Below, piece by piece: positions 42,204 through 53,495 of a stretch of 64,000 nt of DNA; within the stretch, counting starts at the first letter, position 1, and each line of letters begins with the position of its first letter. Source of the stretch: Arbacia lixula (Eukaryota; Echinodermata; Echinoidea; Arbacioida; Arbaciidae); contig OZ022591.1 in assembly GCA_963669155.1 (NCBI GenBank), positions 9,646,253 to 9,710,252 of the forward strand, read 5' to 3'. The position numbers and the translations under genes are program-made. The notes under the pieces were generated by a model. The model made no database searches and was not told where the DNA came from. It was given only the letters and a program-made list of their open reading frames with translations.

Positions 42204-43825
42204 TGCCGATCGAGTTTCATGACTTCTTCGAATAGGCTACCCTGTCTTCAAAATCGATATTATAACCATTTTTTAAAGATACATTTTAAGGAACTAAATT
42301 TTAAGGGGATTAAACACGCCAGAGAAGACTTCATGTAAACAGCATGGTGTATAGAGGGGAGATTTGTTTTTCTTCTCGAAATCATGATTAGGCCTAACAT
42401 CATGTCCAGGATGTTCAAGAAAGAAAGTCATCAAGATAGATGTTGATTTATAATAGTCCTTCTTTAGCCTTATATTGCAAAACAACACAATCACAACTCC
42501 ACCTTTAGACTGAAAAGATTAGTCTCGCCATCATTCTTCTTCTTCTTCGTCTTCTTTGTCTTCTTCTTCTTCTTCTTCTTCTTCTTCTTCTTCTAGCTTT
42601 TTTCTTTCTTTTGTCTTTCTTTCTTGTTTTTCTTTCTTGTTTTGTTGTTGATGTTGTTGTTGGTGTGTGTGTTTTGGGGGAATGAGCAATGTGATTTCGT
42701 CACACGCAAGCAACCTCAACCCCCTCGCGGCGGCCCCAACTTCACGCAGACTTGCTCAACTTGTAATTTTTGCATAGTAATGTATAGTCTTCAGTTCGTT
42801 AACTGTAGTATGTCTGTAGCATAAATTGTGAAGGGCGCCATCTAAGTAAATCGCGCCGAAGTGGGTTCTCTCGGTTGTATTCAAGTTATACATAAGTAAA
42901 GATCGTAATAAATCTGTCCATTAGAGATATGGCATTGGAATTGCGATGGATTTAAATCAACCGCAGCTTTTAATAAGACGGGCGCGTGGGACAAACGTGA
43001 CGTTCACAATCATTTTGATTGATGTGTAAAGAATGGGGGTAATGTAAGCCTCCGTACGTGTGCTAAAGCCATACAACTTTGTTTAATTCTACGTGCTTCT
43101 GGAAAAAAAAAGTAATCACAAGAAGAACGCAGCCATTAATGAATAGGATTACGAGGTTGTTTACCCCCTTTCATCTTTCATCGCATTAGTCCCCTCGCGG
43201 TCATAAGTTTATGCTAAATTGATTTTTTATCACTATAGACCTATGACAGTACCACTCTTCATGCGGCGCATGTGCATTTTTTTTGCACAAATAATACTCG
43301 TAAAATTCCATCTAATCTATACAAATAAGATGCAAATCGCGTCTTCATAACTCGTTCAAGTATATTGGAAATTATCCATCTTCGGAGGGACTGGCATAAG
43401 TTACTATGTCAGGCACAAAGTGGGCGCAGGATACCATAAACAGTTTACGCTATGTGTTTCTTTTCAAATAATAGATAATAATCGATACTCCGTAATGGTT
43501 TTTCGATTAATCGAAAATTCCACAGAATTGAAAATTATGATGAAATTAAGATAAAGTGTCACTGTGTGTTTACAGAGCATCTTTAAGATTATACAACTTA
43601 AACTTATTTTGATGGCGGCATTTTGAAATGAGTTCTGGCCGCTTGTTCAGCAGTGTTTCCTTATTACTGTTCATTATCAGCAGCTTTTCTGTTAGGCACA
43701 GCTAGGTCGCATCTCTTTGTAAGGTTTGAGTAAGCATGAGCATGGCTGGCAATGGACCACTTGATGCAATAGGGCGTGTCGTGTCGTTTCAGGTCCCAGA
43801 TGAATTTCGACAGCTCTGTGCTGTT
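42204..43825. other. Intron DNA with a (TTC)n run, no exon recognised
   Basis: Imperfect (TTC)n at about 42535-42597. The rest is AT-rich and without recognisable exon. Confidence 0.5.
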
Positions 43826-43827
43826 CT

Positions 43828-43829
<2 letters not shown>

Positions 43830-43862
<33 letters not shown>
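43830..43862. repeat. (TA)n microsatellite
   Basis: Pure TA run. Confidence 0.95.
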
Positions 43863-43865
<3 letters not shown>

Positions 43866-43993
43866 ATATAGTTCATGCCAACAAAGTGAATTTCCGTTGA
43901 GGACAATTTAAGATAATGAATGAATGAATGAATGAATGCGGAGTTGCAAATGTCAGAATCCTCACTATATTACGCCGCGCGCGGTACCTGGTA

Positions 43994-44124
43994 ATACTAC
44001 GTACGTACGTAATAATACTACGTACGTACGTACGTAATAAATACTACGTACGTACGTGATAATACTACGTACGTACGTGATAATACTACGTACGTACGTA
44101 ATATTACTACGTACGTACGTAGTA
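43994..44124. repeat. TACTACGTACGTACG tandem palindromes
   Basis: Six units of about 21 bp, each an (ACGT)n core flanked by AATA or GATAATA. Every core is its own inverse, so the array can form a row of small cruciforms. Confidence 0.9.
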
Positions 44125-44507
44125 TTTTTTTTTTTTTTCGTTGTCAAAAATGTCCGGTTTGGGGCTTCGTAGTTTCCTCTGATGTCACAAGAAATTTCAG
44201 ACGGGCTGTGGATTTTACCCACGTAAGCTGATTTAATTCATCCATTGTATAAAAAAGTCACTGATACATCTCCATGAGTGCCAAAATGGAAATGCACATG
44301 TAGCCCTACGACGAACCCAAAATTTTATTTATTAAAAATCGTGTATGAAATCTCACAGTCAAAATATAAAATCGTGCAAGCGGATTCTCTGTTCAACTCG
44401 GTACATTTGTGAGACGAGTTACATGCCGAAAGTATGACATAAATCATACATTCGAATGTATCTCTGTAACTCTGTCATGACATGTCTGAACATGTGGAGA
44501 CATATTC

Positions 44508-44965
44508 CCGGGGGGGGGGGGGGCACTCACATACATTGGTGGTACGGGGACGTGCCGCTTTGAAGACCCCCTTTTTGAGACCTCGATATCCGTTCTATAT
44601 CCTACGCATGGCGAAAGTTCCGCGAAAGTTCCGCTCCTTAGCCTCCCCGCTGAGCCCCTCCCTCCGTTCCCCAGGTCCGCGGCTTGCGTGCAGCTTGCTA
44701 CGCGTACGTTTCAACGTCAACCCGGCGGCCCGACCCGCCGGCCGAGCGAGCTGCAAGAAAACCCTGACGTAAACACAACGCGTCGCATGTGCAGCAAGGA
44801 TAGTCCTGTAGACCCCGTTTTTCACAATGCCGGTATATTTTTAGTTCCTAAGACCCCACATTTTACGCGGATTTTACCCTTGTAGTCAGTTCTTTAGGCC
44901 CCATTTCAGGGTTTCGTGAGGCACACCCCATCAAAATATAATTTGAGTGCCCCCCTCCCCCGGGA
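44508..44965. mobile_element. TCCCGGGGG...CCCCCGGGA element
   Basis: Ends (TCCCGGG plus G run plus CACTCA, and TGAGTG plus C run plus CCCGGGA) are inverted. Inner GC-rich parts contain GGCCCGACCCGCCGGCCGAG. Present in both units of the duplication (second at 45234-47590, split by the 1.9-kb insertion). Confidence 0.65.
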
Positions 44966-45124
44966 CATTATCCCGTTTTAATGCGTATTCTTTTTATTTT
45001 CCTTTTAAAGATGCTTTTAAGGAATAATACCTGATGTACATCATGCTCATGCGCTGTATATAATGAAATATGAATTACATTTAATGTATATATTGCGTTG
45101 CTTTGTCAACGTAGTTCGTTACAG

Positions 45125-45200
45125 ACTGTTACATGTGCGGGATCCGAGATCAGCTCATAACGGACCTGCCTGAGGCTAGAAGCTGGTCTCTGAAGGAGAC
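45125..45200 (+). pseudogene. Truncated copy of exon 10
   Basis: TTACAG acceptor and the first 76 bases of exon 10 (GIRDQLITDLPEARSWSLKE) with two or three substitutions, cut off by the duplication breakpoint. It has no donor site, so it should not splice productively, yet it offers a decoy acceptor. Confidence 0.85.
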
Positions 45201-45206
45201 ATGTTT

Positions 45207-47828
45207 ATGTCTGAACATGTGGAGACATATTCCCGGGGGGGGGGGGGGGCACTCACATACATTGGTGGTACGGGGACGTGCCGCTTTGAAGACCCCCTTT
45301 TTGAGACCTCGATATCCGTTCTTTAGATCCTATATATCCTACGCATGGCGAAAGTTCCGCGAAAGCTCCGCTCCTTAGCCTCCCCGCTGTGCCCCTCCCT
45401 CCGTTCCCCAGGTCCGCGGCTTGCGTGCAGCTTGCTACGCGTACGTTTCAACATCAACCCGGCCGCCAGACCCGCCGGCCGAGCGAGCTGCAAGAAAACC
45501 CTGCACTGTAAAAAATAACTGTAAATTAACAACATTTTCGACTTGTAAAATTACAAGTTTTGGTTGTTTTTCCATTATTACGATATTTTTCTTGTAAAAC
45601 AGCAGGGGAATCGTTTTTGTCTACGAAGTCGGCTTAAATTAACGGTTACAAGTACATGTAACTGTTAATAAACAGGAATCGCGTATTCATACAGGCCATC
45701 CTGTTTATTTACGAATTGTTCCCATAGTTCCATTTTCAGCAACGAGAATTTTCCTGTCAAAAAACAACAAATTCCTTAATTAAAAAACATAAAACAAATA
45801 ATACTGTTGATCAACATGTTCCTCGTATATCAATGGCCTTAGCTTGTTCACTAACAGGAAGTTCTCGTATAGTTCTGGACACTGTAAAACTAACTGTAAA
45901 TTAACAGTCTTAGTTTGACTTGTAACATTACAAGTTTGGGTTGTTTTTCCATTATTACGGCATTTTTCTTGTAAAATGGCAGGGAAATCGGGGTTTTTTT
46001 AAGGAAGTCGGCTTGAATTAACGATTACCAGCTCGTGTAACTGTTGATAAACAGGAATCGCGTATTCATACAGGCCATCCTGTTTATTTACGAATTGTTC
46101 CCATAGTTCCATTTTCAGCAACGAGAATTTTCCTGTCAAAAAGCAACAAATTTCATAATTAATCTACATAAAACAAATATTACTGTTGATCAACGTGTTT
46201 CTCTTATATCAATGGGCTTCCTTGTTCACTAACAGGAAGTTCTCGTATAGTTCTGCACACTGTAAAAAATAACTGTAAATTAACAGTCTTGGTTGTTTTT
46301 CCATTATTACGGTATTTTTCTTGTAAAATGGCAAGGAAATTGTTTTTTCTATACACTGTAAAAAATAACTGCAAAACTACAGGATTTTTTGCCCGTGAAA
46401 TTACAAGATACTGCCGTTGCATTAAATTCACTGTCTTTTCCATGTAAAATAACAGTAAGTTTGTTTCTCTACAGGAAGTCAACATATGTTCTGGTATTTT
46501 AACGAGCTATTTTGTTAAATTACAAATTGCTCCGTCATTTTCATTTTCAATGAATATTCATTAGCATAATTCTGTTAGCAAGGGATTTAGAAAATAACAA
46601 TTATCAATGAAATAGATTGCTATTTTATAGAATATTACAATTGTGAATAATGGCATATTAATAGAAAATATCTAATCTATAAAGGATCGCTAATTGAATT
46701 GAAAGTACTATCAAAATGTTAATTTATCTGTCTAATTAGTGCATCTATCCGCAAGTACTAACCATAACGAAAATATGTATAAATAGGATGCCCTATATAA
46801 GAATGTCCAAGCAAGTTAATGATAGTTAGTGATAATAGGTGTAGGTTAGATTAGGCTTATTGTTAGATTAGGAGTAGGCTAGGATTAGGATTAGGATTAG
46901 GCTATCCAAGTATGTATTAAATAATTAATAGGATTTAATTAAACGGGCATTCCCGTTAAAAAGCGGAAATATTTTTTTACAGTGATAGGAAGTCGGCTTG
47001 AATTAACGGTTACCTTAATTAAGCCAATGTCAAAGAACAGGAATTCCATCAATTTAACAACATTTTATTACATGATAAATACAGGAAAGGACTGTCAATT
47101 TACAGAGCACTTATTAACGGGAACCTGTATTTTAATGAGGCTGTATAAAAACGGGAATACGACACTGTTAAATAACAAGGTGGTCAATAACGGGAACCTG
47201 TATTTTAATGAGGCTGTATAATAACGGGAATGCGAAACTGTTCAATAACAAGGTGGTCAATAACGGGCACCTGTAAATTTACACTAGACTGTAAAAACAC
47301 TGTATGAGGATGTGAAAAAACAGGCGTTCCTGGCGTCCCGGACTGCCAGGAAATTTCCCGTAAAAAAACGGTAATATTTTTTACAGTGTGACGTAAACAC
47401 AACGCGTCGCATGTGCAGCAAGGATAGTTCTGTAGACCCCGTTTTTCACAATGCCGGTATATTTTTAGTTCCTAAGACCCCACATTTTACGCGGATTTTA
47501 CCCTTGTAGTCAGTTCTTTAGGCCCCATTTCAGGGTTTCGTGAGGCACACCCCATCAAAATATAATTTGAGTGCCCCCCCCCCCCCCCGGGACATTATCC
47601 CGTTTTTAATGCGTATTCTTTTTATTTTCCTTTTAAAGATGCTTTTAAGGAATAATACCTGATGTACATCATGCTCATGCGCTGTATATAATGAAATATG
47701 AATTACATTTAATGTATATATTGCGTTGCTTTGTCAACGTAGTTCGTTACAGACTGTTACATGTGCGGGATCAGAGATCAGCTCATAACGGACCTGCCTG
47801 AGGCTAGGAGCTGGTCTCTGAAGGAGAC
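45207..47828. repeat. Tandem duplication, unit B
   Basis: Second unit, containing the complete acceptor side of exon 10, plus the 1,885-bp insertion at 45504-47388. Confidence 0.9.
45504..47388. mobile_element. CACTGTAAAAAA element with internal tandem units
   Basis: Starts CACTGTAAAAAATAACTG and ends TTTTTTACAGTG, flanked by TG on both sides. The empty site (CCCTGACGTAAAC) is intact at 44763-44775. Inside, the start sequence recurs at 45879, 46258 and 46354, the first two units being about 375 bp each. No ORF of note. It is a non-autonomous element that amplified its own left end or received further insertions. Confidence 0.85.
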
Positions 47829-47893
47829 ATCTGCCTACATAATGCAGATCATTTGGCAACAGATGTCCATGAACGATATCACGGACGTCGTAG
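47753..47893 (+). CDS. Exon 10
   Basis: Acceptor CGTTACAG, donor AG|GTATGA, phase 1 in and out. Encodes CYMCGIRDQLITDLPEARSW and then SAYIMQIIWQQMSMNDITDV. Joins in frame to both exon 9 and exon 11. Confidence 0.7.
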
Positions 47894-48446
47894 GTATGAT
47901 ATTTTTCATAAGCTGTACATGTCATTATCATTTTACACCCCTTTATTACACCCACAATTTATCCTCATTTCATTCTCGAGAAATACAGATTGGGGGTGGG
48001 GGGCTAAGCAAAACAAAATAAATGCTCGTGTAAAACTAATACCAAAAGGAAAATAGATTATCTTTTCTAATTATTTTGCAAATAAGTTAAAATTATCGGT
48101 AGACTTAACATTCCCTTTGACTTACGAAGGTTGTGGGAGGGGCGGGGTTAAAGGATTATCATGCAGCCAAACTGCACGTTGTTCAATTCATCGTTATCAT
48201 AAACATATTTTATATCTGTTTTAATACAAACTTTTCCATTACCTTTGATGATACAGGGGGAACAGAATATGCCATCATTAATAGCTGTATTATTCTTATA
48301 GTTATGTTAATAAAGGGATACAGCATACGGTGCTTTGCTTGAAAAAAAAATGAATTATTGCATATCAGTTGTGAATATTCCCAAACAAAATTGGACGTGA
48401 AAACTTAATTGCTCCCTATTAATAAAGACTCGTATTTGCTACACAG

Positions 48447-48493
48447 ATTCCCCTAACGACGACCTGGGGCAGAGTTTTGCTCCTGCAAAGAAG
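48447..48493 (+). CDS. Optional 47-bp exon (uncertain)
   Basis: ACACAG acceptor and AAG|GTGAAT donor enclose a frame for SPNDDLGQSFAPAKK that accepts exon 10's phase but leaves in phase 0, which exon 11 cannot use. It is either false, alternative, or followed by a further exon I did not find. Left out of the 786-codon model. Confidence 0.3.
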
Positions 48494-48985
48494 GTGAATG
48501 TAATAAACTCGCAGTCATGGTATCAAAGTTTAAAAACTAAATTTAAATCTTCTCCATTTACTTCTCACACACAGTATGTGAACGATTATTCTTAGGGTGG
48601 TGATTTGACAACTTAAGAGAGTGCCTTCCTTAAAACTGACCCTGGACTTTCAAGAAATGTTTTGCGCTCAAGTTTAAGCCGGGGCTTTCCCGCCGAAGTG
48701 ACCAAGTATGTGACGTCACTACCAAAAACAGCCTCTCAGCCTGCCACTAATCATCACTGTGCCCGCCCCAAATCCGCCCTGTGCCATGTTTATTTTGAGG
48801 CCTCATTAGTTGCGCTTTATTGTGTGAGTTGGCATTTTCGAAACACTATATTTTGAACCCTTTACACTTTTAAGGAAATCTTGTACATAAAAGTTGTAGA
48901 AAATGTTAGCAGCTTTATCATGATACCATATTCCTACGTTTCTACAGTTTCTAAAATTTCGAATCGACTTTTCCCTTTTATTCAG

Positions 48986-49240
48986 AACTGAGCGAAGAAG
49001 ACATGGTGCAGTGTGGCAACCATGACTGCACGGACGGTCGTTGGTTCCACCTGAACTGTGTATCGCTCCAGAGTGTACCACCAGGAGATTGGTACTGTTC
49101 CCCAAAGTGCCAAAGATCGGGATTTGGAGGGATTTGCATCTGTAGAAAGAGGAGGGATGGGGAGGAGATAATATCCTGTTCAGGATGTAAACATCTGTTC
49201 CACAGTGGATGTGTCAGCAGGGATCGTCACACGAGTGACG
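48986..49240 (+). CDS. Exon 11: PHD region
   Basis: Acceptor TTTTATTCAG, donor GTGAAT, phase 1 both sides. Encodes MVQCGNHDC, WFHLNC and WYCSPKC, the last six zinc ligands of an ING-like PHD whose first CxC pair is not visible, followed by CIC, CSGC and HSGC, the first part of a complete second PHD finished in exon 12. PHD fingers usually read histone tails. Confidence 0.8.
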
Positions 49241-49746
49241 GTGAATATGAAATGAAACACATTTTCCTTAAACCTGATAAAAATGTCAATTTCCCCAGAA
49301 CTAACCGATTGTGCTTAATAAACATAATATTGTATAATCCCCCCCCCCCCTCCACGATGTAGTGTACCCCACAATACCTATAAGAATTCCCCTGAGTTAT
49401 GTGACCCCCATGACATTGTGGTAGAAGGTGAGAGGATGAAGGGGCATTGGGAGTGTAGAGAGGGACCGAGTGTAACTGTGTTTGTGTGTATTGGGAAGGG
49501 GGGGGGGGAGCGATATCATGTTTTCATAACATTTTTAAGTCTTTATGTTTATAATACTGCAATTTCACCGCGTATTTTGATATCAAGTAAATCGGGGAGT
49601 TATGTTACATCGGCCTATACCGAGATTTTAACAAAATTGCATGTAAGATATAGTATGTGAAAAATTCAAACTGCACTGACATGTGTTATAAGCAAATATT
49701 TTGACATATTCACGAAGATAACAATTTGAATTTATTTGCTTTATAG

Positions 49747-49977
49747 GTAAATGGCACTGTAGCCATGCGTGTAGCGGGGAGGCTAGCGGAGATGCTACTT
49801 ACAACTACGTCACATCGGCATGCTGGCGGGGCCTCCTCGACATGGCTTTCGAGGACGCCGTGAAGGAGGGCGACGGGGCGGCGATTCTGAGGTTATGGAA
49901 GGTGTATCTTCCATTCCTGTGGAATCGCACCCACAAGCGGAACCGCTATCTCAAGTTGGCTCACAACTTGATCGCGG
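49747..49977 (+). CDS. Exon 12
   Basis: Acceptor TTTATAG, donor GTAATA, phase 1 both sides. Starts with KWHCSHAC, the last ligands of the second PHD, then continues into FEDAVKEGDGAAILRLWKVY and NRYLKLAHNL, the beginning of the DUF6589-like part. Confidence 0.82.
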
Positions 49978-50010
49978 GTAATACAGTATTCTTACAAAGA
50001 CATTAGGGGT
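49978..50010. other. Start of intron 12
   Basis: Short intron segment between exon 12 and the inserted element. Confidence 0.5.
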
Positions 50011-51276
50011 CCAGATAGTAAAATATCTGGGGCCCATATGGGCTAGATATGGGTTGATCTGGGCCTGGACAGGATATGGGCCCCATGTGGGACCCATCTA
50101 CATTTTGTACCGTACACCCCATATGGGGCCCAAATGGGCCAAAAAAATCACATGACTAATCATACTTAGATAGGCTACATACGAACACATAATCCTTATT
50201 CTATATCCTCATCCAATCTTAATTTATCCTATCCTAACTTACTCGATCGTATTCCTCAGTACATTCACTTTCATATATATAGCACTACGGAAATTTACTT
50301 TAAAAGATAGTGGTTAGTACAATTAAAGACAGCCCGTCCCTTTTTCAGATCACCACAAAACCATCGAAACATTGGCAAACATATAGAGAAGTGTTAGCAA
50401 GCTGTATATACATAATTTGAAACTGATACGTCGTGTAAAATTCAAATAATGCACGCAAACAACGTCTCATTAATAGTCTTTACCTCAGGCTCTTAGCAGT
50501 TTGTGTTGAAATATCTGTTTTATTGATTAATCTGTTTATTAAATTATAAAACGCATTATGAAAAAAAATTGTTCTATAGAAGGAATCATCTCCAAAGTTT
50601 GTTAGTTATTCATAAAATTAGGATTTCACACATGCATAATAACCACATAGATACTGTAACAAAGACTAATAATTTTTTCGTAGTACGAAAAAAGTCGGTT
50701 TGAAATTTAACGGCTGAAATTTTTACATATACAGAAAGCTTCAACATGCTATATTCTTAGGAATGGTCTTGAATCAGACTATCTTCAATTTACGATCGTG
50801 ATAGACGATTTCAAATTTTAAGCTTGCAAAAGGGACGGACAATCTTTAAAGATGAACATTTTATTGTCATTATTGTTGCCTGTATGGATTCAATTATGTG
50901 CCATTTTTTTTTTTATGAAACTGTTATTGGAATGTATGCTTAAATATTCATTCTATCTAGTTATATGGAGTTAAATGTACAAAAATATGACACAAATCAA
51001 TAGGACTTGCATGCATGAATATCCATGAGCATCTCAGTTATCACGTGGGTTCAAGGTGGAAAAACACATATGGACCCCATATGGGTTTTATATGGCTCAG
51101 TCGACCACATTGCCCATATGCATACCACACGGAGCCCATATAGTTTTATTATCTGGGTTCTAGATGGCACAAACCATATGGCCCCCATATGGGTTGAACA
51201 TGGTACATATGGGCGCCATATGGGCCCCAGTAGACCCACATGATTTCCATATGGGCCCCAGATACTTTGCTATCTG
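50011..51276. mobile_element. CCAGATAG...CTATCTGG element rich in CCCATATGGG
   Basis: Left end CCAGATAGTAAAATATCTGG and right end CCAGATACTTTGCTATCTGG are inverted, continuing into GGCCCATATGG on both sides. The last 230 bp and first 130 bp hold many CCATATGG palindromes. The centre is AT-rich and non-coding. It lies in intron 12. Confidence 0.8.
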
Positions 51277-52216
51277 GGGGGGGGGGGGGGGGGGCTATTA
51301 AAAGGCGTATTGTACAGTAAACTTGTTACAAGCAATTGTAAAACATAACATTATTGGGTGGTCTGTCGTAATCGACAGATCACCTTCTAATTTCGTTAGA
51401 TTTTTTTATTATTATGGAGTCTGTCGTAACCGACAGAGCACCTTCTAATTTCGTTAGAATTTTCTTTCTTTATTTATTCTGTTTTTTGTGTGTCATCTAT
51501 ATCTTAACAATGCAAGTGTCATGTTTCATCAAATTTTTATCATGTATATGTATGTATGTAAACATCTTCACGCAACAATTCCAATGTCATTACATTATCG
51601 TGACGTCATCTACAAGCATTTTAATGAAAACCTATTAACTAGTATATCTCTAGAACTCATCATCTATAGCTAATGAAAATTGACCTGAGCTTTCTTGAGC
51701 GTTGCCCCTAATTTCTATTGAATAGATGGTCCCCGTGCATTCACCAACCTATGTCTGTGCACGAATTTGCCAATACAGACCACCTTACACTTGTTCACAA
51801 GTATGTTCGTTTTCTTTTAAAATTTGTCCTTGTCACCAATGTGCCTCACGTACCTTCTATATATATGTCACCATGCACTGCCCCCGGGGCACTGCCCTTC
51901 TTGTTTAGCGTATCCTCTCGTCAGCTTTAAGGGGAATTGTGGTCCAAAAACAAACGACAAAATACCAACAAATAGCTGTCAATACAAAATTGTTAGAACG
52001 AAATCAGTTTCGTAGAAGAATACTTGGCAATCTGAAATATCAAGCCAGGTAAGAAAGAAACAAAAGAATAAAAAGGAAAGTAAGCATAGGATAACAAAGC
52101 CTCATGACCCCAAAATAGCAATCAGTGGATTAGTCGATTTTGGCCGATTTTTCTCAAACCCATTTTTAGTTTTTTGTATGACTCTCTGAACGAAATATCT
52201 ATTTCTCATTGCACAG
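51277..52216. other. Rest of intron 12
   Basis: Contains a G run at 51276-51293 and a duplicated ~60-bp phrase at 51352 and 51411 (GTCTGTCGTAA.CGACAG, then CACCTTCTAATTTCGTTAGA). Otherwise unremarkable. Confidence 0.5.
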
Positions 52217-52258
52217 ATACAAGTGGCGGTCTCCCCTCGCGTGAATGTGGCGATATTA
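52217..52258 (+). CDS. Exon 13, left part (before transposon)
   Basis: Acceptor TTGCACAG, phase 1 in. Encodes TSGGLPSRECGDI and is cut at GATATTA by the element at 52259. The reading frame resumes at 53140. Confidence 0.75.
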
Positions 52259-53134
52259 CGGAGCTTTCTAACCTGAGACCGAACGTCAGCTACTACGAGT
52301 TAACTGGTGCGTATCGAGGTTGTGCAGATCTCCTTCGTTCTGTCGCAGAAGCGCTTTCGGTTTTCACGACGGGGCCTTCGGCGATATCACGTGACTAAAT
52401 GTTCAGATCAAAGACCGTGCGTAGAGCGGTGCGAAGCTTCGCCAGCGCTATGGTCGAATACATCGCACGCTGAATCAACCGAAATGGCGAGCTTCAGGCT
52501 CCGGCGCAGGCTTTAACTTACACCGAGCTAGAGATATGTTGCCATTTGCATAGGCCTACTGTCTGCGACATGCTGGACGATAGGCCTAGTAATTTCTTAA
52601 ACATACCCATAAACAGAAAAGTTAACCCTAACAATGTTCATAAACGAGTATTTGTGTGCAAATACCTGCGCTTATACCGATAGCTAAAACCATTTGGGCT
52701 AGGCTACTCACCCGATGTGTCGCCCGCCAGCCGCGGCGGCCGGTCTTGTCGATTTCCGCTGGGAAGCATGACTTAGGCTAAAACATGAAATTCAAAACTT
52801 TCACTCAAATTTACATGATCTAAGAAACGATTTCATGGAAAATGTGATCGCATAATGATTGATAGTTTATATGTCAAGCCCTCTCAAGAAACTATTTTAT
52901 GATGCAAGAAGTAGAAACAACAAAATAGACCTACCTATTCCGATTGTTTAGACAAGTGAATCGCACTCACGTTGTCGTTTTCACCACAACGTGGAATCGG
53001 GGAAATTTCCCCCGACTCCCGTCGTCAGAATTGGACGGCGACGTGAGTGTAGGCTTTCGGGCATGCGCAGTGGCAAAATATGACGTCACTCGTAGCTAGT
53101 AGCTCGACGTTCGGTCTCGCGTTAGAAAGCTCCC
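52259..53134. mobile_element. Transposon inside exon 13 (TATTA target duplication)
   Basis: 876 bp with inverted ends: CGGAGCTTTCTAAC.TGAGACC on the left, and the inverse of GGGAGCTTTCTAACGCGAGACC on the right, continuing through GAACGTC and AGCTACTA (about 40 bp). TATTA is duplicated at 52254-52258 and 53135-53139. Removing the element and one TATTA restores the exon frame exactly. No transposase ORF. Confidence 0.9.
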
Positions 53135-53139
53135 TATTA

Positions 53140-53229
53140 CCCACAATCGGACGGTCAACCTTCAGGGAGGTCCGGGAAAGAATATTGCTCTTGACATGTG
53201 CCAAGAGATAATGAATCACTACTTCAAAG
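53140..53229 (+). CDS. Exon 13, right part (after transposon)
   Basis: Continues the split exon: HNRTVNLQGGPGKNIALDM and CQEIMNHYFK, donor AAAG|GTAAAA, phase 1 out. This is the best conserved DUF6589 block. Confidence 0.8.
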
Positions 53230-53495
53230 GTAAAATATTTGCCAAGTTCGTACGAATAGTTGCATTTCATGGCACATACCGTCGAAGAAGCCTATTTTAG
53301 GGAACAAACGCATATCCCACGGGAAATAATGACAGGCATTTGACCAGATGAAATCCCGTTAATTAATCCGATACTGGATGACGTAGAGGACCTACAGCGA
53401 CGTTTTTCTTTCCATTCATTGTGTGATGATTGTGAAATATACCTCATGAAACACCATATGGGTTAACACTGTTCGCGATGTTTGTATTCTCACAG

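Larger units (their letters stand above)
44482..45200. repeat. Tandem duplication, unit A
   Basis: Matches 45207-47828 almost base for base except for a 1.9-kb insertion in the second unit. It begins ATGTCTGAACATGTGG and ends GGTCTCTGAAGGAGAC, inside exon 10 sequence. Confidence 0.92.

Noticed and set aside
46868-46905. TTAGG-like words (GGATTAGGATTAGG)
   Set aside because: Too short and imperfect for an interstitial telomere array.
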